Shown here: positions 53,075 through 63,112 of the stretch, piece after piece
How the letters are laid out: each line of letters starts with the position of its first letter
How positions within the stretch are numbered: the first letter of the stretch is position 1
NCBI GenBank assembly: GCA_021792635.1
Contig: JAJYUH010000001.1
Span: 136,515 to 200,514 of the forward strand
Length of the DNA stretch: 64,000 nucleotides
Direction of reading: 5' to 3'
Source: Natronospirales bacterium
GTDB lineage: Bacteria > Pseudomonadota > Gammaproteobacteria > Natronospirales > REEB76
Translations under genes and position numbers: made by a program
Notes under the pieces: generated by a model
Told to the model about the DNA's origin: nothing
Databases searched by the model: none
What the model saw: only the letters and a program-made list of their open reading frames with translations

Positions 53075-53653
53075 ATGGCGTACGCACCCTGGAAAACAGA
53101 TATGGCGCAGACCCGCGTATGGGAGGAGAACATCGCCGTCTGGCGCCCCTTGGAGGCGTGGCCGGCGGAACAGCGGCCGGCATCCCTGTGGCCGTGGCTG
53201 GCTTATGCCGGCTCGCTGACGGAAAAATTGCGTGCGGCCGTGGGTGATGTGTTTCATATACGCGTACTCCGTGAAGGCGATGCATCCCTGGCGGCGGAGG
53301 ATGCGCATTGCCTGGATGTGGCAACGGGGACAGCCGTGCGGATGCGCGAGGTGTATCTGTGCAGCGACCGGCCCCGGGTTTATGCACGCACCCTGGCGGT
53401 CACCGCGGCGGGTGCGCGCTGGTTGCATGAACTTGGCACGCAACCGCTGGGCGAGCGGGTGTTTGCCGAAGCGGATACGCACCGCGGTCCCATTGAAGTT
53501 GCGTCACTCGATGCCGCGCATCCGCTTTACCGCACGGCAGTAGCGGATGCGCGACATACGCCCGCTCTGCTGTGGGCGCGGCGTTCGCTGCTGACGGTGC
53601 GCGCCAGCCGGTTGCTCATCTACGAATGTTTCCTGGATGAGGCGGGCGTGTGA
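53075..53653 (+). CDS. ubiC: Chorismate lyase
   Basis: A 192-residue chorismate pyruvate-lyase giving 4-hydroxybenzoate for ubiquinone. Segments [37 protein letters not shown] and LGERVFAE (catalytic Glu region) fit the family. Start 53075 is preferred; an ATG at 53102 is an alternative that would still contain the core. The stop overlaps the start of ubiA. Confidence 0.9.
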   Translation: MAYAPWKTDMAQTRVWEENIAVWRPLEAWPAEQRPASLWPWLAYAGSLTEKLRAAVGDVFHIRVLREGDASLAAEDAHCLDVATGTAVRMREVYLCSDRPRVYARTLAVTAAGARWLHELGTQPLGERVFAEADTHRGPIEVASLDAAHPLYRTAVADARHTPALLWARRSLLTVRASRLLIYECFLDEAGV

Positions 53654-54591
53654 TGGATCCGCGTCTGCGGCCCCTGTGGCGAAAGCTGCGCTATAACCCC
53701 ATGGTGCGGAGATGGCTGCCATTCGCCGGCCGGCGTGTCTCGGCCTATCTGCGGCTCATGCGCCTGCACCGGCCCATCGGCAGTTTTCTGCTGCTGTGGC
53801 CCACGCTGTGGGCACTGTGGCTGGCTTCCGACGGCCACCCGACGCCAAAATTATTCATCATATTTGTAATCGGCGTATTCGTGATGCGTTCCGCCGGCTG
53901 CATCATGAACGATTTTGCCGATCGCAACTTCGATCCGCACGTGATGCGCACGCGTGAACGACCGCTTGCCACCCGCGAAGTGAACGTATGGGAAGCCATG
54001 GTGCTGTTTGTGGTGCTGTGCCTTGTCGCCCTGGGACTGGTATTGCTGCTCAACCGCCTGACGCTGGAGCTCGCGATTATCGGTCTTGCACTGGTGATTT
54101 CCTATCCGTTCATGAAGCGTTATACCTACCTGCCGCAGCCATATCTGGGGCTGGCGTTCGGTTGGGGCATTCCCATGGCCTATGCGGCGGTCACCAACCG
54201 CGTTTCCCAGGTAGCGTGGCTCATCTTTATCGCCAACATTCTCTGGGCCACGGCCTACGATACCATGTATGCCATGGTGGACCGCCCCGATGACATCAAG
54301 ATCGGGGTGAAATCCACCGCGATCCTGTTCGGTGAACTGGACCGGCTCATCATCGGTATCCTGCAGATATTGCTGCTGGCTGACCTGATGCTGGTGGGTT
54401 ACCGTACCGGGATGAGTGGGGTGTATTACCTGGGGTTATTGTGTGCGCTGCTGTTCGCGGGTTATCAGCAGGCACTCATCCGCCGGCGTGACCGGCAGCG
54501 CTGCTTGCAGGCGTTCATGAACAACAATTGGTTTGGTGCGGCGGTGTTTGCGGGAATTCTGCTGCATTACACTTTTACGGCGCGCGTTTAA
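53653..54591 (+). CDS. ubiA: 4-hydroxybenzoate octaprenyltransferase
   Basis: A 312-residue multi-spanning prenyltransferase that attaches the polyprenyl chain to 4-hydroxybenzoate. The two Asp-rich motifs are NDFADRNFD and [13 protein letters not shown]; the region [19 protein letters not shown] matches the N-terminal helix. It starts one base overlapping the ubiC stop (TGATG), giving ubiC-ubiA as a unit. Confidence 0.95.
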   Translation: MDPRLRPLWRKLRYNPMVRRWLPFAGRRVSAYLRLMRLHRPIGSFLLLWPTLWALWLASDGHPTPKLFIIFVIGVFVMRSAGCIMNDFADRNFDPHVMRTRERPLATREVNVWEAMVLFVVLCLVALGLVLLLNRLTLELAIIGLALVISYPFMKRYTYLPQPYLGLAFGWGIPMAYAAVTNRVSQVAWLIFIANILWATAYDTMYAMVDRPDDIKIGVKSTAILFGELDRLIIGILQILLLADLMLVGYRTGMSGVYYLGLLCALLFAGYQQALIRRRDRQRCLQAFMNNNWFGAAVFAGILLHYTFTARV

Positions 54592-54598
54592 CCCGGCT

Positions 54599-55888
54599 TC
54601 AGAATACCGGTGGCACGTATTCGTTGACGAACTGGGCGAAAGTTCCGGCAGGCACCGGCTGGCTGATGTAATAACCCTGGGCGTAATTGCACTGCAGCGT
54701 CGCCAGTATGCGCAAGATCTCCATGCTTTCCGCGCCTTCCGCCGCCACCTGCAGCTCGAAAGCCTGGGCGAGATTGATGATGGTACGTACGATATTGGCG
54801 TCGGCCTTGCTTGACAGCATGCTGATCACGAAGCTTTTGTCTATCTTGAGTTCCGACGCGGGGATGTTCTTGAAATTGGCGAGTGAAGAATAGCCGGTGC
54901 CGAAATCGTCTATGGACACCGCGACACCCTTATTCTTGAGCTCACGGATGGTTTCGAAGCTCATATCCGGATTGCCCATCACGGCGGATTCGGTGATTTC
55001 CAGGATCAGCCGGTTGGGTTTGGCGCCCCACATGCCCATGGCGTCGGCCACGCGACTTACCAGCGCTTCGTCCTCCAGCAGCGAGGGTGCAATGTTGATG
55101 GCGAGCGACAGGGGACCGAAGCGTGTGGGCCAGGTGGCGGCGTGCTGCAGCGCCATGTTGATGGCTGACCAGGTCAATTCCTTGATCTGACCGGTGCGGG
55201 TGGCGATGGGGATGAATACATTCGGCGGTACGATGCCGCGTTTTGGACTGCGCCAGCGCAACAGGGCTTCTGCGCCGGCCAGCAGCCCGCCGCGCAGGTT
55301 GATTTTCGGCTGATAGTAGATTTCCAGTTCGCCATTATCGAGCGCGATGTCCAGTTCACTCTCAAGGTCCCAGTTGCCGGCGAGCTTTTCCGGCGTGGTG
55401 TCGCTGTACATCACATAGGATGCGCCGTTGCGGGCGGCATCCGAGAGCGCCAGCTCGGCGTTTTGCAGCAGCGTTTCAGGCTTGCCGGCATGGTCCGGGA
55501 ACAGGGCGATGCCCATGTTGGCACCCATGGAAACCACATGTCCGCCGATCTCAAATGGCGTGGCAAGGGTACGCATGATTTTGTTGGCGGCAAGAATGGC
55601 ATGGCCTTCGTTCATAATTTCCGGCAGGATCAGCGCAAACTCGTAATCACCGACGCGCATGATCCGGTCCTGGCTGCGACAGATGTCATCCAAACGCGCA
55701 CCGAACTGCTCCAGCAGCCCTTCGACGGTCTGATAGCCGAACAGCGCGCCCAATTCATCGCCGCGTTTGACCTGTACCACCAGCAACGCCACCTGTTTGC
55801 CGTCTGCGTGCGCACGGCGGATGTAGCTGTCCAGGTAACGCATCAGCGAGGGCCGGTTCGGCCGGAGCGACAGGATTTTTTCTGACAT
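54599..55888 (-). CDS. EAL-domain protein with degenerate GGDEF domain
   Basis: A 429-residue signalling protein. The GGDEF site reads RVGDYEF (78-84), so cyclase activity is unlikely. The EAL domain keeps its catalytic signature: AEALLRW (Glu207), NIAPSLL, LILEITESAV, SIDDFGTGYSSL (Asp327-Asp328) and LKIDKSFV, indicating a probably active c-di-GMP phosphodiesterase. There is no obvious sensor domain or membrane segment. It follows the HD-GYP gene by 24 bases. Confidence 0.9.
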   Translation of the reverse strand: MSEKILSLRPNRPSLMRYLDSYIRRAHADGKQVALLVVQVKRGDELGALFGYQTVEGLLEQFGARLDDICRSQDRIMRVGDYEFALILPEIMNEGHAILAANKIMRTLATPFEIGGHVVSMGANMGIALFPDHAGKPETLLQNAELALSDAARNGASYVMYSDTTPEKLAGNWDLESELDIALDNGELEIYYQPKINLRGGLLAGAEALLRWRSPKRGIVPPNVFIPIATRTGQIKELTWSAINMALQHAATWPTRFGPLSLAINIAPSLLEDEALVSRVADAMGMWGAKPNRLILEITESAVMGNPDMSFETIRELKNKGVAVSIDDFGTGYSSLANFKNIPASELKIDKSFVISMLSSKADANIVRTIINLAQAFELQVAAEGAESMEILRILATLQCNYAQGYYISQPVPAGTFAQFVNEYVPPVF

Positions 55889-55912
55889 TCAGCGATGCCC
55901 ACGTATTGATGT

Positions 55913-57178
55913 CTAAAGATAAAGCTCCTGCGGATCGATACCATAAGCGCCCGGTTCCAGGCACTTTTCGATCCACAGTTTGCCCATGCCCTTCAAATGG
56001 GTATCAAACAACAGGTCCACCGTCTGGAAGTGGGGAAGGCGCTTCTTTTTCTCATCCAGAATAATCATGATGCGCGGTTTGAGACGGCGCGCATCATTTT
56101 GCGCAATCACCACGGCTACGGCGCCGCTGCTGAGTTCCACCAGCGAACCGGTGGGGAACACTCCCACCACCTGCATGAACTGTTCGACGACTTCCGGCTG
56201 AAACAGGGTGCCGCGCCAGGAATAGATTTCGCGTACCGCTTCGTAGGGTGAACGCAGTTTGCCGTAGGGTCGCGGACTGATAATGGCATCGTAACAGTCC
56301 GCCATGGCGGCTATCTTGGCGAAAGTGGGGATCTGGTTGCCTTTGAGCCGGTCCGGATAGCCGCTGCCGTCGAAGCGCTCGTGATGACTGCGCACCATGG
56401 AAATGACGCGCTCGGTGATGTCGCTGGCCCCTTCCAGCAGATTGACGCTGTAGTCCACATGATTGCGCATTACATGCCATTCGGTCTCCGTGAGTTTGTC
56501 TTCCTTCATCAGCAATGCATGCGGCAGTTTGGTCTTGCCCACGTCGAACAGCATGCAGCCCAAGCCGATTTCGTAGAGCGCCGCCTTGTCGAGACCAAGA
56601 TGCCGGCCGAAGGCGATGCCCCAGATGGAAGCGCCCACCGAGTGATGATACATGTAGGAATCGTGTTTCCGCATGCGGGACAGCCAGATCATGGCATCCG
56701 GATTGCGCAGGACGCTTTCCACCATGGGTTCGACGGTTTCCTTGGCCAGTTGCACGTCCAGCCGTCCGTCTGTTTCCAGCTTGGTGATCAGATCATGTAC
56801 CGCACGATTTGCCTCGATGTAAATTGTCTTGGCGACGGCGATTTCATTTTCTACCGGTTGGGAGTTCACATACACCGTACGGTTGCGGGCGCTCGCCGCC
56901 GCGCGCGATTTGGCGCGGTACAGGCTGGTGATCTGGGTAATGGTATGGTTTTCGCGGTTCAGGCCGCTTTTGGTGTGGGTGGTTTCCTGGGGATTCTGTT
57001 CGAAATCAACATACACATGCTCACAGTGGTGCCGCAGTTCCTCGATTTCATCCTGGTTGCGGATGAAGAATCCCTGGAACAGGAAAGGCGTGTCGGTCCA
57101 GGGGCGGTCGAGGCGCGCCACATACATGCCTACTTCAAGATCAGCGGTGTTAATCTTTATTTGTTTTTTTGATTCCAC
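55913..57178 (-). CDS. HD-GYP protein with N-terminal DUF3391-like domain
   Basis: A 421-residue protein. Residues about 10-60 (NTADLEVGMYVARLDRPW, HHCEHVYVD) resemble DUF3391, which precedes HD-GYP domains. HD-GYP residues include HHSVG (178-182) and HHERFDGSGYP (265-275), but the central HD reads FD (211-212) in CMLFDVGK, so one metal ligand is Phe and activity is uncertain. GTG at 57178 follows GGAGGGA and gives the standard N-terminus; the longer upstream frame is not needed. It is the first gene of a two-gene unit with the EAL gene. Confidence 0.88.
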   Translation of the reverse strand: MESKKQIKINTADLEVGMYVARLDRPWTDTPFLFQGFFIRNQDEIEELRHHCEHVYVDFEQNPQETTHTKSGLNRENHTITQITSLYRAKSRAAASARNRTVYVNSQPVENEIAVAKTIYIEANRAVHDLITKLETDGRLDVQLAKETVEPMVESVLRNPDAMIWLSRMRKHDSYMYHHSVGASIWGIAFGRHLGLDKAALYEIGLGCMLFDVGKTKLPHALLMKEDKLTETEWHVMRNHVDYSVNLLEGASDITERVISMVRSHHERFDGSGYPDRLKGNQIPTFAKIAAMADCYDAIISPRPYGKLRSPYEAVREIYSWRGTLFQPEVVEQFMQVVGVFPTGSLVELSSGAVAVVIAQNDARRLKPRIMIILDEKKKRLPHFQTVDLLFDTHLKGMGKLWIEKCLEPGAYGIDPQELYL

Positions 57179-57348
57179 CCGCGCTCCCTCCGGTAATGTC
57201 CATGAGTATCGAGCATACGAGACAACCCCGGGCGTACGGACGAAAGGAAATTTGCGCCATATCCGCGCCCCCGCAGTATGGCCCGGTGTCCACGGCTTTG
57301 ACAATTCCCGTAGATTTTAATCTTGAGTGCAGGCTGGTAATGAGCATC

Positions 57349-58059
57349 TCAGGGCGCACGCGCGGCGCGCGTCAGACTCCAGACTTGCACCCTGAGCGCA
57401 CCTGCCTTTCTGACCGTGTTGGCGAGGGCCGTCACGGTGGCGCCGGTGGTGACCACATCATCCAGGATAGCCACGTGGGCGCCATCCAGGGTGTGGCGGA
57501 TGGTGAAGGCATTGCGCAGGTTACGCCGGCGTGCGGCGGCGTCGAGCTTGGACTGTACTGCCGTATCCCGGGTGCGCGCGCACAGGTCTTGGGCGATAGT
57601 CAGCCGCAGACGGCGGCTCACGGGCTGTGCCAGCTCCAGTGCCTGATTGAAACCGCGTTCCCGCAGGCGCGTGGCATGCAGGGGAACAGGTAGAAGCAGA
57701 TCCGGTTTTGCCACCCCGGCGGCGAGGAAGTCCGCCAGCAAGCCTCCCAGGAGCCGACCGATGGCCAGGTCGCCGTTGAACTTGAATCGCTGCAACAGCC
57801 GGTCCAGCGGCCAGGCATAGAGCAGCGGACTCAGGGCACGGTCCCAGGGAGGCGGAGTTTTCAGGCAGGCGCCACATGGCACGCCAAGCGTGGCGGGGGG
57901 CAGAGGTGCCGCGCAGCGCTCACAGGCGTGGCGGTTCCAGGGTAAGTCCCGCAGGCAACCCACGCACAGCTCCCGGCCTGCATGGCCGCGGTCGCCGCAC
58001 AGGACGCAATAAGGCGAATAGAGCAGGGTACAGGCCTGCTTCAGCCAACCGTAAACCAT
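57349..58059 (-). CDS. comF: ComF-family phosphoribosyltransferase-like protein
   Basis: A 236-residue ComF-type protein. Its N-terminal zinc-ribbon contains the pairs YCVLCGDRG, LCVGCLRD, ACERCAA and PCGACL; the C-terminal PRTase motif is VAILDDVVTTGATVTALA. Family members are linked to DNA uptake (ComF/GntX), though the biochemical step is unclear. The ATG at 58059 lies inside the predicted BirA operator of bioB, so the divergent genes share control DNA. Confidence 0.9.
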   Translation of the reverse strand: MVYGWLKQACTLLYSPYCVLCGDRGHAGRELCVGCLRDLPWNRHACERCAAPLPPATLGVPCGACLKTPPPWDRALSPLLYAWPLDRLLQRFKFNGDLAIGRLLGGLLADFLAAGVAKPDLLLPVPLHATRLRERGFNQALELAQPVSRRLRLTIAQDLCARTRDTAVQSKLDAAARRRNLRNAFTIRHTLDGAHVAILDDVVTTGATVTALANTVRKAGALRVQVWSLTRAARAP

Positions 58060-58081
58060 TCCGTGTTCCCAGGGTTGACAG
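58049..58081. promoter_or_regulatory. Predicted BirA operator of the biotin genes
   Basis: CCGTAAACC (58049-58057), a 15-base spacer, and GGTTGACAG (58073-58081) match the BirA half-sites TTGTAAACC and GGTTTACAA at 7 of 9 positions each, with spacing in the known range. The right half overlaps the -35 hexamer of the bioB promoter, and the left half includes the comF start codon. Confidence 0.75.
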
Positions 58082-58102
58082 TAATCTGCCCGCCGTTACA
58101 CT
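58075..58102 (+). promoter_or_regulatory. Predicted promoter of bioBFHCD
   Basis: A consensus -35 TTGACA (58075-58080), 16 bases, then TACACT (58097-58102). Transcription would begin about 55 bases before the bioB ATG at 58163. The -35 lies inside the predicted BirA operator, so BirA should repress by occlusion. Confidence 0.7.
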
Positions 58103-58162
58103 GGCCCCCGGCGGGCGGCGGCGAAGGCCGCGCCATCATGCCATGCTTTCACGAGGCTCACC

Positions 58163-59206
58163 ATGCACGCTGCGACCTTGCCTGCCGACCACGATATGCG
58201 CAATGACTGGAGTATGGCGGAAGTCCACGCCCTGTTTGCGCTGCCCTTCAACGATCTGCTGTTTCGTTCTCACGCGCTGCACCGGCGCCACTTTGACCCG
58301 AATGCGGTGCAGGTTTCCACACTCCTTTCCATCAAGACCGGTGCCTGTCCCGAGGACTGCAAGTACTGTCCCCAGAGCGCGCGCTATCACACGGGCCTCA
58401 AGACCGAAAAACTCATGCACGTGAAGGAGGTGGTGGCACAGGCGGAGCGTGCACGCGACAGCGGTGCCACGCGTTTCTGCATGGGCGCCGCCTACCGCAG
58501 CCCCAGGGACCAGGACCTGGAGCCGATCATCGAGATGGTTAAAGCGGTGCGCGCACTGGGCATGGAAACCTGCGCCACCCTGGGCATGCTGACCCGGGCA
58601 CAGGCGCAGAAACTCGCCGCTGCCGGCCTCGATTACTACAACCACAACATTGATACTTCCGCGGAGTACTACGGGAAGATCATCACGACGCGCTGTTTCC
58701 AGGACCGGCTGGACACCCTCCGACATGTACGCGACGCAGGCATGCAGGTATGTTGCGGCGGCATCATCGGCATGGGCGAGGGCGTGCCGGATCGCGCCGC
58801 CATGCTGCATACCCTGGCGACGCTGCCGGAACACCCCGAGAGTGTGCCCATCAACCGTCTGGTGCAGGTGGAAGGTACGCCGCTCTACGGCCGTGCAGAC
58901 GTGGATCCTTTCGATTTCATCCGGGTGATTGCCGTGGCACGCATCCTCATGCCACGATCCCACGTGCGCCTGTCCGCCGGGCGCGCGCAGATGAGCGATG
59001 AGATGCAGGCGCTGGCGTTCTTCGCCGGCGCCAATTCGATTTTCTACGGTGAAAAACTGCTGACCACGGAGAATCCGCAGCAGGCAGCGGACCGGCGGCT
59101 GTTCGCGCGCCTCGGCATCCGTGCGGAGCCCCATGCAGCCGGGGACGGGCGTGCAAACGTGGATGCCGCCGCGGAAGAGCATGAGCAGCGCCGCGCAGCG
59201 ACTTGA
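58163..59206 (+). CDS. bioB: Biotin synthase
   Basis: A 347-residue radical SAM enzyme inserting sulfur into dethiobiotin. The CxxxCxxC site is in [13 protein letters not shown] with Cys62, Cys66 and Cys69; YNHNIDTS and [11 protein letters not shown] are family segments. It begins an operon whose stop overlaps the start of bioF by 26 bases. Confidence 0.95.
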   Translation: MHAATLPADHDMRNDWSMAEVHALFALPFNDLLFRSHALHRRHFDPNAVQVSTLLSIKTGACPEDCKYCPQSARYHTGLKTEKLMHVKEVVAQAERARDSGATRFCMGAAYRSPRDQDLEPIIEMVKAVRALGMETCATLGMLTRAQAQKLAAAGLDYYNHNIDTSAEYYGKIITTRCFQDRLDTLRHVRDAGMQVCCGGIIGMGEGVPDRAAMLHTLATLPEHPESVPINRLVQVEGTPLYGRADVDPFDFIRVIAVARILMPRSHVRLSAGRAQMSDEMQALAFFAGANSIFYGEKLLTTENPQQAADRRLFARLGIRAEPHAAGDGRANVDAAAEEHEQRRAAT

Positions 59207-60362
59207 TGGCTTGCTCCGCGGGGACCTGGACGCGCTGCACGCCCGCTCCCTCTACCGTGTGCGCCGCCTGGTGGAAGGACCCCAGGGCGCCGAACTCCTG
59301 ATGGACGGCCGGCGCTACCTCAATTTTTCCAGCAATGATTATCTGGGACTCGCGGCGCACCCGGCACTGCGCGATGCCGCACGGCACGCGTTGGACCAAT
59401 ACGGTGTCGGCAGCGGTGCGGCCCATCTGATCACCGGCCATACACGCGCCCATGCGGCGCTGGAAGAGGAACTGGCGGTGTTCGTGCAGCGTCCGCGGGC
59501 GTTGCTGTTTTCCAGCGGCTACATGGCAAATTTGGGACTGGCCGGCGCGCTGGTCTCGCGCGGCGATTGCATCGTGGAGGATCGTCTCAATCATGCGTCC
59601 TTGCTGGATGCGGGATTGCTCTGCGGTGCGCGCTTTTCCCGCTATACGCACGCCGACCCGGCGGCATTGCGGCAACGCCTGACACGGCCAGCGAAGCGCA
59701 CGTTGGTGATGACCGACGGCGTATTCAGCATGGACGGCGACCTGGCACCGTTGCCGGCGCTGGCGCGCACGGCCGGGGCAGCAGGTGCTTTTCTGATGGT
59801 GGATGATGCCCATGGTGTGGGTGTGCTCGGCGACCATGGCCGCGGCAGTCTGGAACATTTCGCACTGGGCATGGCGGAAGTGCCGGTACTGATGGGCACC
59901 CTCGGCAAGGCCTTGGGCACCTGCGGCGCCTTTGTGGCGGGCAGCGACGCGCTCATCGAATCGCTGATCCAGCACGCCCGCACCTATATATATACGACGG
60001 CGCCACCGGCGTGTCTGGCGGAAGCGACCCGTGCTGCTCTCAAACTGGCGCAGGGCGAAAGCTGGCGACGCGCGCATCTTTTCCGGCTGATACGGCATTT
60101 TCGCAGCGGTGCTGCGGCATTGGGCCTGCCGGTCATGGATTCCATCAGCGCCATTCAACCGCTGCTATTGGGTGATGCGCAGAAAGCCATATTGATCTCC
60201 GACAAGTTGCGTGCACACGGCATCTTTGCGGCAGCCATCCGGCCGCCCACCGTCCCCATCGGCCGTGCACGCCTGCGTATTACCCTGACAGCCGCCCACC
60301 GCGAGGAGCATATTGAGCGGTTGCTGGCTGTGCTGGAACAGATCGTTAAGCACAGCCGCTGA
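59181..60362 (+). CDS. bioF: 8-amino-7-oxononanoate synthase
   Basis: A 393-residue PLP enzyme that condenses pimeloyl-ACP with alanine. It has [36 protein letters not shown], the PLP-binding [10 protein letters not shown], and [15 protein letters not shown] with the Schiff-base Lys. The ATG at 59181 has GGAAGAG in front and starts within bioB. Confidence 0.95.
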   Translation: MSSAAQRLDGLLRGDLDALHARSLYRVRRLVEGPQGAELLMDGRRYLNFSSNDYLGLAAHPALRDAARHALDQYGVGSGAAHLITGHTRAHAALEEELAVFVQRPRALLFSSGYMANLGLAGALVSRGDCIVEDRLNHASLLDAGLLCGARFSRYTHADPAALRQRLTRPAKRTLVMTDGVFSMDGDLAPLPALARTAGAAGAFLMVDDAHGVGVLGDHGRGSLEHFALGMAEVPVLMGTLGKALGTCGAFVAGSDALIESLIQHARTYIYTTAPPACLAEATRAALKLAQGESWRRAHLFRLIRHFRSGAAALGLPVMDSISAIQPLLLGDAQKAILISDKLRAHGIFAAAIRPPTVPIGRARLRITLTAAHREEHIERLLAVLEQIVKHSR

Positions 60363-60394
60363 GCTTTGTTATATACAGCACACAGTCTCATGCC

Positions 60395-61183
60395 ATGAAA
60401 TTACACGCGCATACCACCGGTGATGGCCCCGAGCTGGTGCTGATTCACGGCTGGGCCCTGCACAGTGGTGTATGGAACAGTCTGGTTGCGCCACTGGCGC
60501 AACATTTCCGCGTGACCTGTGTGGATTTGCCCGGCCACGGGTACAGCGGCGAGACGCCCATGCCGACCTCGCTTGCGCAGGTGGCACACCTGGTGCGGGA
60601 GGCGGTTCCGGCCCGCGCGGTCTGGCTCGGCTGGTCTCTGGGCGGGCTGGTGTGCCTGCGCGCAGCGCTGGATTTTCCCATGCAACTGCGCGCGCTGATA
60701 CTGGTGAGCAGCACGCCGCGTTTCGTGACGGCGGCCGACTGGCCCCATGCCGTGCCGCCGGTGCAACTGCGGCAGTTCGCGCGGGAGTTACGCCGGGATT
60801 ACCGTCACATGCTGCAGCGGTTTCTCGCCTTGCAGGTGCGCGGCGATGCTGCGGCACGTGCGACCTTGCGCACATTGCGTGCAACGCTACTGGCGCGCGG
60901 TGAACCGCAGCCGGCGAGTCTCACCGCGGGGCTGGAAATCCTGCGCAACAGCGATATGCGCGCAGAATTGGGGTGTATCCGGCTGCCGACACTGGTAATG
61001 ACAGGTGAGTATGACCGGCTGGCGCCACCCCAGGCGGCTAGAGCATTAACCGCGGCCATCCGCGGTGCGGCATGGCTGGGCTTTGCGCGCGCGGCGCATG
61101 CACCGTTTGTCTCACAGCCGTTGGAGTTTATTGCAGCGCTGAATCACTTCATGGAGAAGCTTCCCACCCTGACCTCAACTTGA
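60395..61183 (+). CDS. bioH: Pimeloyl-ACP methyl ester carboxylesterase
   Basis: A 262-residue alpha/beta hydrolase BioH, which frees pimeloyl-ACP from its methyl ester. The catalytic triad is Ser81 (GWSLGG), Asp207 (GEYDRLAPP) and His235 (AAHAPF), almost the same positions as in E. coli BioH (Ser82, Asp207, His235). HGWALHSGVW is the oxyanion region. It works with BioC. Confidence 0.94.
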   Translation: MKLHAHTTGDGPELVLIHGWALHSGVWNSLVAPLAQHFRVTCVDLPGHGYSGETPMPTSLAQVAHLVREAVPARAVWLGWSLGGLVCLRAALDFPMQLRALILVSSTPRFVTAADWPHAVPPVQLRQFARELRRDYRHMLQRFLALQVRGDAAARATLRTLRATLLARGEPQPASLTAGLEILRNSDMRAELGCIRLPTLVMTGEYDRLAPPQAARALTAAIRGAAWLGFARAAHAPFVSQPLEFIAALNHFMEKLPTLTST

Positions 61184-61221
61184 GATGGATAATGTATTTT
61201 TGCACGCAGCACGGATAAATA

Positions 61222-62118
61222 ATGTCAGAGAATCACGCCAAGGGTGATTTTTGGCTCGATCGTCGTCTGTTGCGCACCGCCTTTGAAAGCGCTGCCCGCG
61301 GCTATGACGCGGCCGCGGTGCTGCAACATGAGGTGGGCGAGCGTCTGCTGGAACGGCTCGATCTCACCACCCTGCAGCCCGCACGCATTCTCGATCTCGG
61401 TTGCGGCACCGGCCGCGCTTTGGGCGCGTTGCGCAAGCACTACCCCGAGGCCGGGATGGTCGGTGCGGATATCGCTTTCGGCATGCTGGCGGTGGCACGT
61501 CATGCACAGAGCCGGTTCCGGCGCACGCCGCTGGTATGTGCCGACGCCATGCACCTGCCGTTCACGGCCATGAGCTTCGATCTCATCTACTGCAATCTGA
61601 TGCTGCAATGGTGTAATGATCTCGAGCGTATCTTTGCTGAACTGCGGCGCTTGCTGCGTCCTCACGCCCTGCTGTTGTTCACTACCTTTGGCCCGGACAC
61701 CCTCAGGGAGCTGCGGGCGGCCTGGCGGGAAGTGGACAGTTTTAAGCACGTGAACCGCTTTATTGACATGCATGATATCGGCGATGCGCTCATGCGGGCG
61801 GGGTTCGTGGAACCGGTAATGGATATGGAACACCTGACGCTGACCTACACGGATGTGCAAACACTTATGCATGACCTCAAGAACATCGGTGCGCACAACG
61901 TCACCGCAGGCCGCGCTCATGGCCTCACCGGTCGCGGCCGCCTGCTGCGCATGCAGTCGGCCTACGAGAAGCAGCGCCGCGACGGTCGGCTGCCGGCCAG
62001 TTATGAAGTAATCTACGGCACCGCCTGGACTCCCGCTTACATACCCGCCGCCATGCTGACGCCCGGCGAAGCGCGGGCCGCGATCCGCAAGCGGCGCGGT
62101 GACGGGGACAGGAATTGA
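61222..62118 (+). CDS. bioC: Malonyl-ACP O-methyltransferase
   Basis: A 298-residue SAM-dependent methyltransferase that makes malonyl-ACP methyl ester, the primer for pimelate synthesis. The AdoMet motif is ILDLGCGTGRALGAL; AARGYDAAAVLQHEVGERLLERL precedes it, as in BioC. Downstream, TFGPDTLRELRAAW is also characteristic. The stop overlaps the bioD start by one base. Confidence 0.94.
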   Translation: MSENHAKGDFWLDRRLLRTAFESAARGYDAAAVLQHEVGERLLERLDLTTLQPARILDLGCGTGRALGALRKHYPEAGMVGADIAFGMLAVARHAQSRFRRTPLVCADAMHLPFTAMSFDLIYCNLMLQWCNDLERIFAELRRLLRPHALLLFTTFGPDTLRELRAAWREVDSFKHVNRFIDMHDIGDALMRAGFVEPVMDMEHLTLTYTDVQTLMHDLKNIGAHNVTAGRAHGLTGRGRLLRMQSAYEKQRRDGRLPASYEVIYGTAWTPAYIPAAMLTPGEARAAIRKRRGDGDRN

Positions 62119-62810
62119 TGCGCGGCGTGTTCGTCACCGGCACAGACACGGGCGTGGGCAAGACGCTGGTTGCCGCCGGTCTGCTGCATGTGTTTGCACG
62201 CGGCGGGTGGTCATGTGTCGGCATGAAGCCGGTGGCCAGCGGTGCGGCGATGACCGCGGCCGGCCCGCGTAACGCGGATGCGCTGGCTTTGCAGCGGGCA
62301 GCGAGCCTGCCGCGGCCCTATGAGTGGGTGAACCCCTATGCATTTGAGGCGCCGGTGGCGCCGCACATTGCCGCCGCTGAGGCGGGGGTCAACATCAGTT
62401 TGGCGCGGATTCTGGAAAGTTATACACGGCTCTGCCAGGGTGCCGATGCGGTGGTGGTGGAAGGCGTAGGCGGCTGGCAGGTGCCCCTGTCCGACCGCTG
62501 GGGCATGCCTGATCTCGCCCGGCAGATGGCCTTGCCAATCATCCTGGTGGTGGGCCTGCGTCTCGGCTGTCTCAGCCATGCGCTGCTGAGCGCCCGTGCT
62601 ATCCGCGCCGATGGTCTTGAACTCGCCGGCTGGGTAGCAAACGGCATGGATGCGGGGTTCGAGCGCCGTGGCGAAAATCTCGCCACGCTGGGGCGCATGC
62701 TCGGCGCGCCCCGGTTGGGGGAGATCCCGCACCAACCCGGACAGACTGCCGAGGCGGCAGCGTCCCGGCTCGATGTGGCGGCAATCCCCGGCTTGTTCAC
62801 TGCTTCTTGA
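62118..62810 (+). CDS. bioD: Dethiobiotin synthetase
   Basis: A 230-residue ATP-dependent enzyme that closes the ureido ring of dethiobiotin. The P-loop is GTDTGVGKTL; MKPVASGA and VVEGVGGWQVPL are BioD signatures. It is the last gene of the bioBFHCD cluster. No bioA was found in this window. Confidence 0.95.
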   Translation: MRGVFVTGTDTGVGKTLVAAGLLHVFARGGWSCVGMKPVASGAAMTAAGPRNADALALQRAASLPRPYEWVNPYAFEAPVAPHIAAAEAGVNISLARILESYTRLCQGADAVVVEGVGGWQVPLSDRWGMPDLARQMALPIILVVGLRLGCLSHALLSARAIRADGLELAGWVANGMDAGFERRGENLATLGRMLGAPRLGEIPHQPGQTAEAAASRLDVAAIPGLFTAS

Positions 62811-63112
62811 ACGGTATCAGGGCCGCATTGAGCGGGCGGTTTGCGTACCTAGCGCATAAAAAACCGTCCGCAGCGTTTGCGGTTGCGTGCGCAGGCCGGT
62901 GTCAAGCACGACTTGCGGAATGCACGCAAACCCCGTGATTTCCGTGCGCATACTCGCGCATTCCGTTGCGTGGATTAGGCCCTTGCAGTAGCATATCCGC
63001 CGGTTTTCCGCCGTTTCAGCCTGTACGGCGGCAGCGTTTCCACGAAAGGCGCTTCCCCGGCCAGGTAGTCCGGGAAAGGGTGGCGCGGCAGGCGGCCCCG
63101 AGGTGGACGGCC
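62811..63112. other. Intergenic region before the DUF2244/cox genes
   Basis: 302 bases with no supported gene. GCGGGCGGTTT (62832-62842) and AAACCGTCCGC (62861-62871) form an inverted repeat of 11 bases with one mismatch and an 18-base loop, and no T-run follows, so terminator function is uncertain. Confidence 0.5.

Noticed and set aside
62832-62871. Intrinsic terminator after bioD
   Set aside because: The inverted repeat has a mismatch, an 18-base loop and no following T-run, so it is listed only as part of the intergenic region.
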